64,000 bases of DNA from an uncultured Rubripirellula sp. (GTDB taxonomy: Bacteria > Planctomycetota > Planctomycetia > Pirellulales > Pirellulaceae): contig CALJHC010000009.1 in assembly GCA_938075415.1 (NCBI GenBank), positions 1 to 64,000 on the forward strand, written 5' to 3'. The notes beneath the pieces are model-generated. The model did no database searches. It was given only the letters and a program-made list of their open reading frames with translations, and was not told the origin of the DNA. Made by a program: the position numbers and the translations under genes. This document shows positions 43,033-51,890 of the stretch, piece after piece. Position 1 is the stretch's first letter. Every line of letters begins with the position of its first letter.

Positions 43033-44367
43033 ATGAAGAATTTAATGCCAAAGATATTTCTACCAAGCCTCGGCCGTTTTTCACTTGCCACTTGTTTAGT
43101 GGTTTCGGCGGCGTTTCCGGCCTTGGCTGCAGATCCACCTGCAGGCTTTCAGCCGATTTTCGATGGTGAATCCATGAAGGGTTGGCATGCACGCCCGCAC
43201 TTCAGCCCCATTAAGCTGGCTGAGATGGAGGAGGGGGCTCGGAAAGAGAAAATGGATCAATGGATGGCTGATGCCAAACAGCATTGGACAATCGAAAATA
43301 CCGAGTTGGTCAACGACGGACACGGTGCTTACCTTGTCACAAATAAAGACTACACCGATTATGAGCTGATGCTCGAATACAAGACGGTTGCTCGAGCCGA
43401 TAGCGGAATTTACCTCAAGGGTAACCCGCAGGTGCAGATCTGGGATTACACCGACGAAGGTAAATTCAAGCTTGGTGCGGACCTCGGTAGTGGTGGACTT
43501 TGGAACAATAGCGCGGGAGCCGCTGGTAAAGACCCTTTCGTTCTTGCTGACAAAGCATTCGGAGAGTGGAACCAATTTCACATCACTCAAATTGGCGCCA
43601 CAACCACAGTGCGACTCAATGGCAAGCTTGTCGTCGATTCCGCTGTTATGGAAAACTTTTGGGATCGTTCGGCTCCTCTCTTCCGCTCGGGGCCAATTGA
43701 GCTCCAGACGCACGGTGGTGAAATCCGCTGGCGAAATATCTGGGTGAAAGAACTATCCCCTGAAGAAGCAAACTCACAGCTCAGTGGACATGGGGCAAAG
43801 GAATTCACTTCCCTTTTCAATGGCACCAACCTTGAAGGATGGCAGGGCAGTGTTGAAAACTACCAAGTGGTTGATGGCGCGATCCAATGCAAGGCTGGCA
43901 AAGGAGGAATGCTGCTAACGGCAAAAGAGTACGCCAACTTCGTTGCACGAATTGAATTCAAGCTTCCACCTGGTGGGAACAATGGTCTTGCAATTCGATC
44001 CCCGGGCCAAGGCGATCCCGCCTATTCAGCGATGTGTGAACTGCAGGTTCTCGATTCTGAACATCCCAAGTATGCAAAACTCGACCAACGCCAGTATCAC
44101 GGTAGTGCCTATGGAATGGCTGCAGCTCATCGTGGATTTTTGCGTGACGCCGGCCAATGGAATTTTCAGGAAGTTACCGTTGACGGAAGCACAATCAAGG
44201 TTGTGTTAAACGGTAACGTTATCCTGAATGCTGATCTGAATGAGGTTTCTGATTACATGGGTGGTCGTCCTCATCCAGGCAAGGATCGAACGAGTGGTTT
44301 CTTCGGATTTGCGGGTCACAATGACCCGGTGGAATTCCGCAATGTTTCGATTCGTGAACTCCCATAG
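43033..44367 (+). CDS. Secreted two-domain DUF1080 (3-keto-disaccharide hydrolase-like) protein
   Basis: A 444-residue exported protein with two DUF1080 domains in tandem. The signal peptide ends PALA|AD. Domain 1 (about 38-240) starts GFQPIFDGESMKGWHA, domain 2 (about 258-444) starts EFTSLFNGTNLEGWQGS; each is a concanavalin-like sandwich with the FDG...GW opening. A characterised member of this family hydrolyses 3-keto-glucosides, so carbohydrate breakdown outside the cytoplasm is the best guess. ATG 43033 is chosen by the signal peptide; the frame is open back to 42868. A good terminator follows. Confidence 0.88.
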   Translation: MKNLMPKIFLPSLGRFSLATCLVVSAAFPALAADPPAGFQPIFDGESMKGWHARPHFSPIKLAEMEEGARKEKMDQWMADAKQHWTIENTELVNDGHGAYLVTNKDYTDYELMLEYKTVARADSGIYLKGNPQVQIWDYTDEGKFKLGADLGSGGLWNNSAGAAGKDPFVLADKAFGEWNQFHITQIGATTTVRLNGKLVVDSAVMENFWDRSAPLFRSGPIELQTHGGEIRWRNIWVKELSPEEANSQLSGHGAKEFTSLFNGTNLEGWQGSVENYQVVDGAIQCKAGKGGMLLTAKEYANFVARIEFKLPPGGNNGLAIRSPGQGDPAYSAMCELQVLDSEHPKYAKLDQRQYHGSAYGMAAAHRGFLRDAGQWNFQEVTVDGSTIKVVLNGNVILNADLNEVSDYMGGRPHPGKDRTSGFFGFAGHNDPVEFRNVSIRELP

Positions 44368-44447
44368 CTGACAGCTTGCCAACATGGAGAGAACTCGTCG
44401 ACACAAAGTTTTGGCGAATGGGAGCCAGTTGAAATCGAGTCACTGAT

Positions 44448-44484
44448 AAAGGCGTCGCCGAGAGATTCTTGGTGACGCCTTTTT
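44448..44484 (+). terminator. Intrinsic terminator after the DUF1080 gene
   Basis: AAAGGCGTCGCC (44448-44459) pairs with GGTGACGCCTTT (44471-44482), one G-U pair, 11-base loop; the T-run is 44480-44484. It may also stop minus-strand transcripts of the esterase gene. Confidence 0.9.
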
Positions 44485-44545
44485 GGGTTCCCCTCTGTCA
44501 CTACGATTTTTCGGCCCCCGACTGTGCTCAAGACGCCGCAAGGGA

Positions 44546-45487
44546 TCAGCGTGAAAGATCGTTTCCCTCAAGAAACTTCAGCAGTATCTGTTGGTCGACT
44601 TGATGTGTTGCACCATGGCCCTGGTTGAGCATCTTGAGGTGAACGACGTCGCCTTTGAGGTAACTGAATGCCTCCACCCCACCAAAGACATTGGAGGGTT
44701 TTTGCAATTTCTTGCCGCGATATCCCATATGACGCGCCCAGAGATAGGTTGACGTTTCTGCAGCGAGAAAGGCCAGTTTTCCGTTCTTTGCGGGGATCGC
44801 CGGCGATGGTCCACCGTTGTAAGGAACAAGTCGATCTTGCACACCTGAAATGTTCAGGAATCGTTTCCCCTTGGCCGGTTCGGCAAGCTCGCGGTATTGA
44901 TTGCCGTCACCTTTCGCTTTGAATGAGCGTCCATCGTGTTGCCAGACATTTAACTGGCTGACACCCGAGATGTAATTCTTGATCTGCTCCATTCTGCTTT
45001 CAATTGCCAGCTGATTCACTAGCGCTGCTCCATTGGAAGCACCCATGACAGTAACGTTGTTTGGCTGAACATTTTCATGCTCGGATAAAGTGGAAATAAT
45101 CGCTTCGATGAAACGAAGATCATTCGCCTTGGATCGTTCAGAAATAATGTTCCAGCTTTCGCGATAGCCTTGCGGGAACACCATGATGTAACGCGAGGCT
45201 ATTTGGTTTCGTTTGCGTGTGAAACCTCGCATCGCATCTCGCGCGTTACCACCGTTGCCGTGAAGGAAAATGAATATCGGTAATTGCTTCGCCCGGTTAC
45301 CTACCTGCGGTAGGCGAACATGGTAAGGACGATCAAAGTCAGTCTCTTGAGACCATGTTTGGGTTACGAAATACTCACCGCTTGTAAGCGGCCCCGGTTC
45401 TGTCTCGTCGCCTTTTAGCGTAGTCGTGCTCATGAATTGAAACGTCAGCAAGCAAATCCAACTCAAGTGTAACTTTCGCATGCTCAT
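44546..45487 (-). CDS. Secreted alpha/beta-hydrolase (esterase/PHB depolymerase-like)
   Basis: A 313-residue exported hydrolase. After a signal peptide the fold shows the oxyanion strand PIFIFLHGNGGNARD, the nucleophile elbow GASNGA, an Asp in QDRLVPYNG and the catalytic His in NQGHGATH. This layout resembles the LpqC/PHB-depolymerase esterases, with feruloyl esterase or polyester depolymerase as alternatives. ATG 45487 (or 45481) precedes the signal; the frame is open to 45625 but the extra 46 residues look unrelated. It converges with the DUF1080 gene. Confidence 0.78.
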   Translation of the reverse strand: MSMRKLHLSWICLLTFQFMSTTTLKGDETEPGPLTSGEYFVTQTWSQETDFDRPYHVRLPQVGNRAKQLPIFIFLHGNGGNARDAMRGFTRKRNQIASRYIMVFPQGYRESWNIISERSKANDLRFIEAIISTLSEHENVQPNNVTVMGASNGAALVNQLAIESRMEQIKNYISGVSQLNVWQHDGRSFKAKGDGNQYRELAEPAKGKRFLNISGVQDRLVPYNGGPSPAIPAKNGKLAFLAAETSTYLWARHMGYRGKKLQKPSNVFGGVEAFSYLKGDVVHLKMLNQGHGATHQVDQQILLKFLEGNDLSR

Positions 45488-45999
45488 ACTCCGCAAAGAT
45501 TGATCGGGTTGTTTTGGGCGGCCAACAAGTTCGCGGGATTTTTTCAGTAATCCACGAAAGCTCAAGTCAGTCGTCTTAATCACCAGCCAAGATCTTTCAG
45601 CGATCGAGTACTCTTGCGAAGGCAATGGTCAGAGAAAGCTTGAGCTGCTTTGATGTAAGGAATTCGCTGGTGTCAGAGACGTCTTCGTTTTGTTCGGTTG
45701 ATGAATCGTTTTCCAGCGACCAAGCGGTAGGCCGCCAGAGACTGAGCAATTGTTTTCAGCCAAATCAGACGTTTCTGTTCAGGTTGTTGGGATGGCTGTC
45801 GTTGGATTGCCGGGTTCTGTTGAACGGCAATGCTAAGCGACTCGGCGACGATATTTGCGAACAAGCTTGTAGGCGGGTGGCCACCTGTGCAATCCCGGGT
45901 TTGACATGCCGAATCAATCAGCATCGCGTCGATGCATACGAAGTCGGCTTGGTAGGTTTCTAGTTGCTTGATGGGATGGTGAGGCTTTCGGTCACGAAA
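45488..45999. other. Gap between the esterase gene and the sulfatase terminator
   Basis: Open frames of 112 (plus) and 123 (minus) codons overlap here but show no recognisable protein features, so no gene is called. Confidence 0.4.
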
Positions 46000-46032
46000 A
46001 AGCGGCGGGTGAAACTTGTTCATCCGCCGCTT
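45997..46032 (-). terminator. Strong intrinsic terminator after the sulfatase gene
   Basis: AAGCGGCGGGTGAA (46000-46013) pairs with TTCATCCGCCGCTT (46019-46032), 14 bp with one G-U, 5-base loop; on the minus strand it is followed by five T. It lies 80 bases past the stop. Confidence 0.92.
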
Positions 46033-46114
46033 TCCAATCATCAATTACTTTTAAACAAACAGCAGGATGGTGCTCAAAGGATCCATCCTCTTTGCTGGTT
46101 TGACTTTGGAGCTA

Positions 46115-47839
46115 TTATCGATTGCCTCTCGGGTTCAATGGCAGAACGTTTGCTCGCTCGGCATACGCCTGCCACATTGCAGCCATTTGCTCGGTCTTTT
46201 CGGGCATTTCTTTGCTAAGATCATGCTGCTCGCTGCGGTCCTTGGCAATATTGTAGAGTTCCCATTTGCCTTTGGCTCCCATGGCAACCAATTTGAAATT
46301 CCCCGCCCGGACGGCGCGGTTTCCTTCATGTTCCCAATAGATGGCTTCTCTTTCAATTTGCTTTCCGAGGAAAGCTGGCAGAAGGCTTTTTCCTTCCATT
46401 GGTTTGATGGTTTGTCCATCATGGAACGTCTTGGGATAGGTGGCATCGGCGAGATCAACCGCCGTTGCCATGAGATCAACAAGATGGCTAGGTGTTGATT
46501 CCAGCTCACCTCGCCGCTTGATTTTGCTTGGCCAATAAGCGATCAGCGGGGTTGAGATTCCACCCTCGTGAACCCAGTGCTTGTATTCACGAAACGGTGT
46601 ATTGGAAACAGTCGCCCAGCCGCGTCCATAACCGATGGCGGTATCAGCAGGACCTGCCATTGAACCCTTTCCCGTCCTCATGCGAAATCCGTCCCGAGAC
46701 TGAGTGGGGGTCATGTTTGGCTGCAGGTAGTCATCACCTAGTGGCTTGAGGGATGGCTCTTCGGCCCGTGGTCCACCCTTGCCGCCTCGGCCATAGCCTT
46801 CCGCGCAACCACCGTTGTCTTGGAAGTAACAGATCAGGGTGTTGTCTAGTTCGCCCGTGTTTTTCAACGATTCAATGATTCGTCCGATGCCCTGGTCCAT
46901 GCTGTCAATCATTGCGGCATAAACCTCCATGTTTCGTTTATCCCACTCCCAGTGCTCCGATTCTTTCCAGCCCTCGGGCATTGGCCAGAGGTCGGTGCTG
47001 GATTCATCGATCAGTCCAAGTTCAATCATGCGCTGATATCGTTCTTTTCTGATTGCCTCGTAACCCTCGTCGTAACGTCCTTCATACTTTGAAATATCCT
47101 TTTCTAACGCGTGCATTGGCCAATGCGCCGCCGTAAAAGCCACGTACAAAAAGAATGGTTGTTCATGGGAGGCTTGATGGTGATCATGGATGAACCGTGA
47201 AGCATGGTCAGCGATGGCATCGGTGTAATAGTACTCACCATTTGCCATCTGGCTCGGCAGGTAGTCGGGGTCGGCGAATGGGCTAACGTATTTGTTACCG
47301 CGGGTCAGCGTGTTGGGATCGAAGAAACTTCCAGCACCGTGAATAGTTCCATAGAACCGATCAAAGCCCCGCTGCCTCGGCCAATTATGCTTGTCAGCCT
47401 CGCTTTTGGGATCTACCACTTTGGTGACGTGCCACTTGCCTGACATGTACGTGCGATAGCCGGCGGTCTTCAATACTTCGGAAAGTGTTACGCACTGGCG
47501 ATTGAGATCACCTCGATAACCATCCACACCACGATCATTCATCATGTGGCCAACGCCGGCCTGATGCGGGTACAGGCCCGTTAGCAAGCTTGCACGCGTT
47601 GGGCAGCAGCGGGCGGTGTTATAGAATTGAGTGAAGCGAACTCCATCCTCCGCAAGGCCGTCTAGGTGAGGGGTCGAGATTTCACTCCCGTAACAACCAA
47701 TGTCCGAGAACCCCATGTCATCTGCCATGATGTAGATAATGTTGGGACGGTCTGCCGCAACTGCAGGGGCGGCAATCGCCAGCGACAAGAAGGCGAAGGA
47801 AGCAACGAAAGTGATTATGCAACGCGAGAACGAGGACAT
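46115..47839 (-). CDS. Secreted sulfatase (formylglycine type)
   Basis: A 574-residue arylsulfatase-type enzyme. The signal peptide ends AVAA|DR, then PNIIYIMADDMGFSDIGCYG (metal site with two Asp), and TARCCPTRASLLTG with the C-x-P-x-R motif, Cys78 to become formylglycine. Sulfatase-typical FYLYVAFTAAHWPMH, the later YFQDNGG and the C-terminal QHDLSKEMPEK are present. It would cleave sulfate from carbohydrate sulfates in marine polymers, the usual interpretation in planctomycetes; substrate unknown. ATG 47839 fits the signal peptide; the frame is open to 47914. A separate formylglycine-generating enzyme is needed and is not in the window. Confidence 0.94.
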   Translation of the reverse strand: MSSFSRCIITFVASFAFLSLAIAAPAVAADRPNIIYIMADDMGFSDIGCYGSEISTPHLDGLAEDGVRFTQFYNTARCCPTRASLLTGLYPHQAGVGHMMNDRGVDGYRGDLNRQCVTLSEVLKTAGYRTYMSGKWHVTKVVDPKSEADKHNWPRQRGFDRFYGTIHGAGSFFDPNTLTRGNKYVSPFADPDYLPSQMANGEYYYTDAIADHASRFIHDHHQASHEQPFFLYVAFTAAHWPMHALEKDISKYEGRYDEGYEAIRKERYQRMIELGLIDESSTDLWPMPEGWKESEHWEWDKRNMEVYAAMIDSMDQGIGRIIESLKNTGELDNTLICYFQDNGGCAEGYGRGGKGGPRAEEPSLKPLGDDYLQPNMTPTQSRDGFRMRTGKGSMAGPADTAIGYGRGWATVSNTPFREYKHWVHEGGISTPLIAYWPSKIKRRGELESTPSHLVDLMATAVDLADATYPKTFHDGQTIKPMEGKSLLPAFLGKQIEREAIYWEHEGNRAVRAGNFKLVAMGAKGKWELYNIAKDRSEQHDLSKEMPEKTEQMAAMWQAYAERANVLPLNPRGNR

Positions 47840-48544
47840 CAGTAACCTATTGAATAAAGATGGAACTTGATCTGACAAAACAGGATCAGGTGATTCGACG
47901 AGCCATTCCGCCAATCCCCACCGGTCAAAAGTAGTTTAGCGGATCGAGTCTTGTTGATCCGGTCGAACTGCTGTTTTTTTTAAACACATTTGGCCAACGC
48001 CAGACCCTAGCCGGCTACGCGTGGATGTAGCTTAAAGCAGGTTCATGGATTTTGGGTTTCACACGCTGTCAGCACCAATCTCTGGCCACCTAAGGGTTAG
48101 TCCAGGTAAATTGGAGGACGCCGAGGTCAACTCGCTGGGCAGGTGGGCATCAATTAGATCGTGTAATTACGTCCTTGCTGATTGCCGCAATCTAAATGAG
48201 CAATCTCACCAAAGCACGGGTGAATCGAAAGTGATTGGATTTGACGCCATTAATGAAGAAACGCGATAAAGAGAAGGAAGGACTTGAACTCAACGATGGT
48301 ATTGATTGCACATGAAGATCGATCAGGTTCAACGATTAATGACTCAGGACCACCGATTAATGACTCAGGTTCAACGATTAATGACAGGGATGATTAACTA
48401 GCCCCACACAGCTTTTCGTTGAGTCAAGCCGAGAGACTGGGGTGTGCTACACCTGATTGGAAGCCGGTGGACAGAAGACGCACGAAAACCTTTGCACCAC
48501 CTTAACGAGATTCAAAATACGCAACGTTTCAGCCTATCAAACCA
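47840..48544. other. Divergent gap between the sulfatase gene and the CehA/McbA-like gene
   Basis: No gene is supported. It holds the 21-bp repeat at 48324-48387. Confidence 0.4.
48324..48387. repeat. 21-bp tandem repeat, 3 copies
   Basis: CAGGTTCAACGATTAATGACT, a variant with four changes, then an almost complete third copy. It lies 160 bases upstream of the next start codon. Confidence 0.9.
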
Positions 48545-50227
48545 ATGACAGACACTTCACGACTCCAAGCGAAAATGATCTTGCTGATCGGCAACAGCGC
48601 CCGAGTGCCGATAGGTAATCATGTCCATTGGATGCTCTTGCTAAAATCCATGCTGGTTCTTTGCATGGTCACGATTTCTAGTGCGGTGTTTGCGGTTGGT
48701 GGATCCTTGGTCGTGTCAATTTCCGAAGAGCAAACCGGTGATCCTTTAATTGCTCGCTTTGAGATGCATCGGATAGATGCTCCGAGCAAAATACTGCCAA
48801 TTCGTCGAACCGTTCGCGCAGGTATCGGAGTTGTACTCGACCAAGAGCTTGAACTGGAAATGCCAGAGGCAACTTACCAATTCCAATTAACGCGTGGCCC
48901 CGAGTACCGGGTCATCTCCGGTAATTTCTCATTGGAACCATCGAGCCTGGATTCGCATCACGTAGAATTACCTCGTATGGCCAATATGCTTGCCGAGGGT
49001 TGGGTCAGTGGCGATTGTGCGACGCCGGCTTTGGATGCAAGCTTGCCACTCAGGATGGCATCGGAGGATTGTCACGTCGCTGCTTCGATTGGCCATGTCG
49101 ACGCCAAACCCATCGCTGGTCGCGGAGACGATGAACCAATCCTTTTTAGCCCAAGTTGGATTCGGCATGACCTTGAAATACTCGACGGCCTAGCCTTCTA
49201 CGGGTTTCCGCTGAATTCGCAAGCCATCAATCCAGTTGAACGAGATCCGGGAGAACCACCAGCCAATGGTGATCTGACAACTGGCAAACGACTCACAAGC
49301 CGTTTGCCGATCCAGTGGGTGATTGCAGCTGATGAGACGCAGGGTGCGAAAATCGCAATTGAAAATCCGTTCGCATGGCAGCTTCCTGTTTGGTTAGCAA
49401 GTGAGCGAATTGACGGAATCTTTCTTCTTGGTGATTGGCTGCGTCTTGATCAGGCAATGAAAACCATTCGCGACGGCCGAGGTCCAGAGGGTCCGACCTT
49501 TGGGGACGGGCGTTCAATTGGACGCTGGGCTGAGAAGATCTACTGGAATCTACTGGAGTCAGGGTTGCGCATTGCACCGCTCGCCGGCGGCGGTGATCAA
49601 ACCGGCAAGTCGCCCGTTGGGTACAACCGTCTCTATGTTGCCGGGGGAGACAATCACGAAACATCCACTCATCCACTCCATGTACAGCAGGTTGATTCAT
49701 TAACCGCTTGGTGGGACGCTGCCTGGGAGGGGAAGAGTGTTGTGACCAATGGCCCCGTTCTTCGCCCAAAGTTAGCGGGTCGAATTCCCGGTTCCGTCTT
49801 CCAGGGATCGACCGGTGAGAAATTGATCTTGCAACCCGAGTTGAATCTGTCGGTGAGAGACCCGGTTGATTATCTGGAGGTCATTCATAACGGCAAGGTT
49901 CATTATAGTGCTCGATTGGACGAATTTGCCAAAGCTGGCGGAGTGATTCCACCTGTCGAGGCGGTGGAAAGCGGATGGATCACCATGCGTGTGGTGACGC
50001 TTCACGAAAATCACTTCCGAGCCGCAATGTCAGCGCCGTGGTATATCGAGTTCGATTCACAACCTCGTGTCACACAGGCGAGTGTTGAGTTCTTTCAGAG
50101 GTGGCAAGCGGAATACGAAGAACGTTTGAAACGATTGCCATCGAAAGAGATCACCCGGCACGTTCCCTTTGTGGTTGCCGCGAGAGAATTCTGGAATCGG
50201 AAATTACAAGAGGTAACGGTCAGGTAG
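48545..50227 (+). CDS. Exported CehA/McbA-like protein with degenerate metal site
   Basis: A 560-residue exported protein. Its core resembles the CehA/McbA-type PHP-related metallohydrolases: AEGWVSGDCATP in place of GW.SGDxHxH, MASEDCHVAA, and the closing SPVGYNRLYVAGGD, WWDAAWEGKSVVTNGPVLRP and YSARLDEFAKAGG regions. The HxH pair that binds metal is missing (CATP), which suggests loss of the canonical hydrolase activity. ATG 48545 begins the frame; ATG 48632 is just before a signal peptide (AVFA|VG) and is likely the true start. Substrate or binding role unknown. Confidence 0.7.
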   Translation: MTDTSRLQAKMILLIGNSARVPIGNHVHWMLLLKSMLVLCMVTISSAVFAVGGSLVVSISEEQTGDPLIARFEMHRIDAPSKILPIRRTVRAGIGVVLDQELELEMPEATYQFQLTRGPEYRVISGNFSLEPSSLDSHHVELPRMANMLAEGWVSGDCATPALDASLPLRMASEDCHVAASIGHVDAKPIAGRGDDEPILFSPSWIRHDLEILDGLAFYGFPLNSQAINPVERDPGEPPANGDLTTGKRLTSRLPIQWVIAADETQGAKIAIENPFAWQLPVWLASERIDGIFLLGDWLRLDQAMKTIRDGRGPEGPTFGDGRSIGRWAEKIYWNLLESGLRIAPLAGGGDQTGKSPVGYNRLYVAGGDNHETSTHPLHVQQVDSLTAWWDAAWEGKSVVTNGPVLRPKLAGRIPGSVFQGSTGEKLILQPELNLSVRDPVDYLEVIHNGKVHYSARLDEFAKAGGVIPPVEAVESGWITMRVVTLHENHFRAAMSAPWYIEFDSQPRVTQASVEFFQRWQAEYEERLKRLPSKEITRHVPFVVAAREFWNRKLQEVTVR

Positions 50228-50347
50228 ATAGCCAGTGAAAAATCGCATTGCGAATTATGCGAAAAGGGCATCCCTTACTTTGGGCGATTCAAGAGACCAT
50301 CGGCAGTAGCTAGCGGTGAGCGTTCTGACTTGCAAGGTTTTTCCCCA

Positions 50348-50445
50348 GCTCACTTTCCAGATCTCACTTTCCAGATCTCACTTTCCAATGCTTACCTTGC
50401 AATGCTTACTTTGCAGTACTTACCTTGCAGTACTTACTTTGCAGT
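50348..50445. repeat. 14-bp tandem repeat, 7 copies, running into a stop codon
   Basis: Seven 14-base units, from GCTCACTTTCCAGA to ACTTACTTTGCAGT. The last units alternate ACTTACCTTGCAGT and ACTTACTTTGCAGT. The array overlaps the final codons and stop (50434-50436) of the BON-domain gene. Confidence 0.93.
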
Positions 50446-51051
50446 GCTCACTTCAAGTTGGTTGTCGATCACATTGACACCCGGTTCAAGCCTTAGCAAA
50501 AGTTCACTCATCCGACGGTCACGTTCATTCGCAACGACACCGGTCAAAGTTGCTCGTCCGTCTTCAACCGAGATGTTGACGTTACGTAAGCTAGGTCTTG
50601 TTACGGTTCGAAAGCGGCGTCCCAACTGCTGTTGAATCGCGGTGTTTTGAGGTCGGCTAATTGCAATCGCTGAACGTAATCGAGTGCGAATGGCGGGTTT
50701 GCTATTTTGCGTTTGATTCCCAAATCCGCCGAAGAGGCCTCCAAGGCCGCCCAGTCCACCAAAACCTCCACCAAAGCCACCGAAGCTGGTGGTGCCCTGC
50801 GTTCCACCTTGGTTTGATGCGCTGACGTCACTGAAACCGCTTCCCGTATCGCCCGTCGCACCAATGGTTGCCCCTCGCTCAACCTGCGAGAACGCAGCGT
50901 CAGCATTCAGGCCTTCACCTGTGGTGGTGGGCTGACCGATGGAGGTGGAGGTTCCGCCGGTGTCTGTTGTTGTCTGGGCGATCGCTGAAGATGAAGAAAT
51001 CAGCAAAATAGCGATGGTCGTAAAGACGAATCGAACCAATGATTGTGTCAT
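50434..51051 (-). CDS. Exported BON-domain protein with glycine-rich linker
   Basis: A 205-residue exported protein. The signal peptide ends AIA|QT. A Thr/Ser/Gly-rich linker includes a low-complexity stretch (FGGFGGGFGGLGGLGG, about 91-106), followed by the C-terminal BON domain (about 135-202: LRSAIAIS, NVNISVEDGRATLTGVVANE, VNVIDNQLEV). BON domains bind phospholipid or peptidoglycan and are common in osmotically induced envelope proteins such as OsmY. The last codons are part of the 14-bp array, so the C-terminus may vary among strains. The start is ATG at 51051. Confidence 0.8.
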   Translation of the reverse strand: MTQSLVRFVFTTIAILLISSSSAIAQTTTDTGGTSTSIGQPTTTGEGLNADAAFSQVERGATIGATGDTGSGFSDVSASNQGGTQGTTSFGGFGGGFGGLGGLGGLFGGFGNQTQNSKPAIRTRLRSAIAISRPQNTAIQQQLGRRFRTVTRPSLRNVNISVEDGRATLTGVVANERDRRMSELLLRLEPGVNVIDNQLEVSTAK

Positions 51052-51890
51052 GGCGGAGGTCAGCCTTTTCTTAGCAGTGTACTCGGGAACAAAGTGGGCG
51101 TGAGGCGCGAAACAAATTGGAAGGAGTCAACTTGGCGGTTGGACAATCCTTAGTTTAAATCGACACATAAACGTTCACAATCATCATCACAAACGTTTGC
51201 CTGACGCAAACAACTTCTTACTTACAACTCAAACCGTCTTGTCGTTCGAACTCGGGTGACCAATCGCATATGAACCGGTCGGTTTTTGTCCAAACGGACA
51301 TAACCAGGCGTTCTGTGGTTAAAAATCATGTCATGGGGAACGAATGGTTGGATCTGAAATCTGGGAAATCAACACGCTAACTGAGAAGTCTGTGCTTTCG
51401 GCCCCTGCGTTGGAGGGAATCGCAAGCTCGTCTTCAATCTCTCTAACCTCCCTTCCTCTGGCGTTCTAACCCTTTGCAAGGTGATTCGTTTCGCCAAGGA
51501 ACACCAAAATCAGTTTGACACTCAAAACGCTGATTCAACACCCGGAGAGGAGCTCGTCAGCCAGAAGGGAAATTGATCCGGCTGATTGTTATGAACTTTT
51601 TGTTATCCGTTTCCTTGCGACCGGTCGATCCGGCTGCGAAATCAGCAATCAAGCGATTCGCTGGTATTTTGGAGCGATTCTGCGATGAATTCTGTCCCAA
51701 CACACCGGCTCTCTGGTTATCTATCAGCAATTTTGCCACCCGTTGTTTAGAAATCGTCGTCACATGGGCGATTTTTCGCAGAATCACGCTAGAATTTCAG
51801 CAAATTGCTCAAAAGCTCGGGATAACTTACGTGGAGATCACTTTTGCTCCTCTTTTCATCTCATCACTGAACGCCCCAAAAAATTCCAAT
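51052..51890. other. Large divergent gap
   Basis: No separate gene is supported. The frame of the next gene is open from 51573 to 51890, but the signal peptide starts at 51891 and the extension has no protein-like features, so I treat it as leader. Confidence 0.45.

Noticed and set aside
45625..46044. Overlapping 112- and 123-codon frames between the esterase and sulfatase genes
   Set aside because: Neither has recognisable features; the sulfatase terminator interrupts the minus-strand frame's start region.
33426..47914. Reading the secreted and degradative genes as one polysaccharide-utilisation operon
   Set aside because: Genes alternate strands, have individual terminators and are interrupted by housekeeping genes; at most a loose neighbourhood.
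30742..50445. Arrays considered as CRISPR
   Set aside because: Units are directly adjacent, 6-21 bp long, without spacers, and no cas gene is present.
51573..51890. N-terminal extension of the large secreted protein
   Set aside because: The signal peptide begins after 51891, so an extension would bury it; kept as leader.
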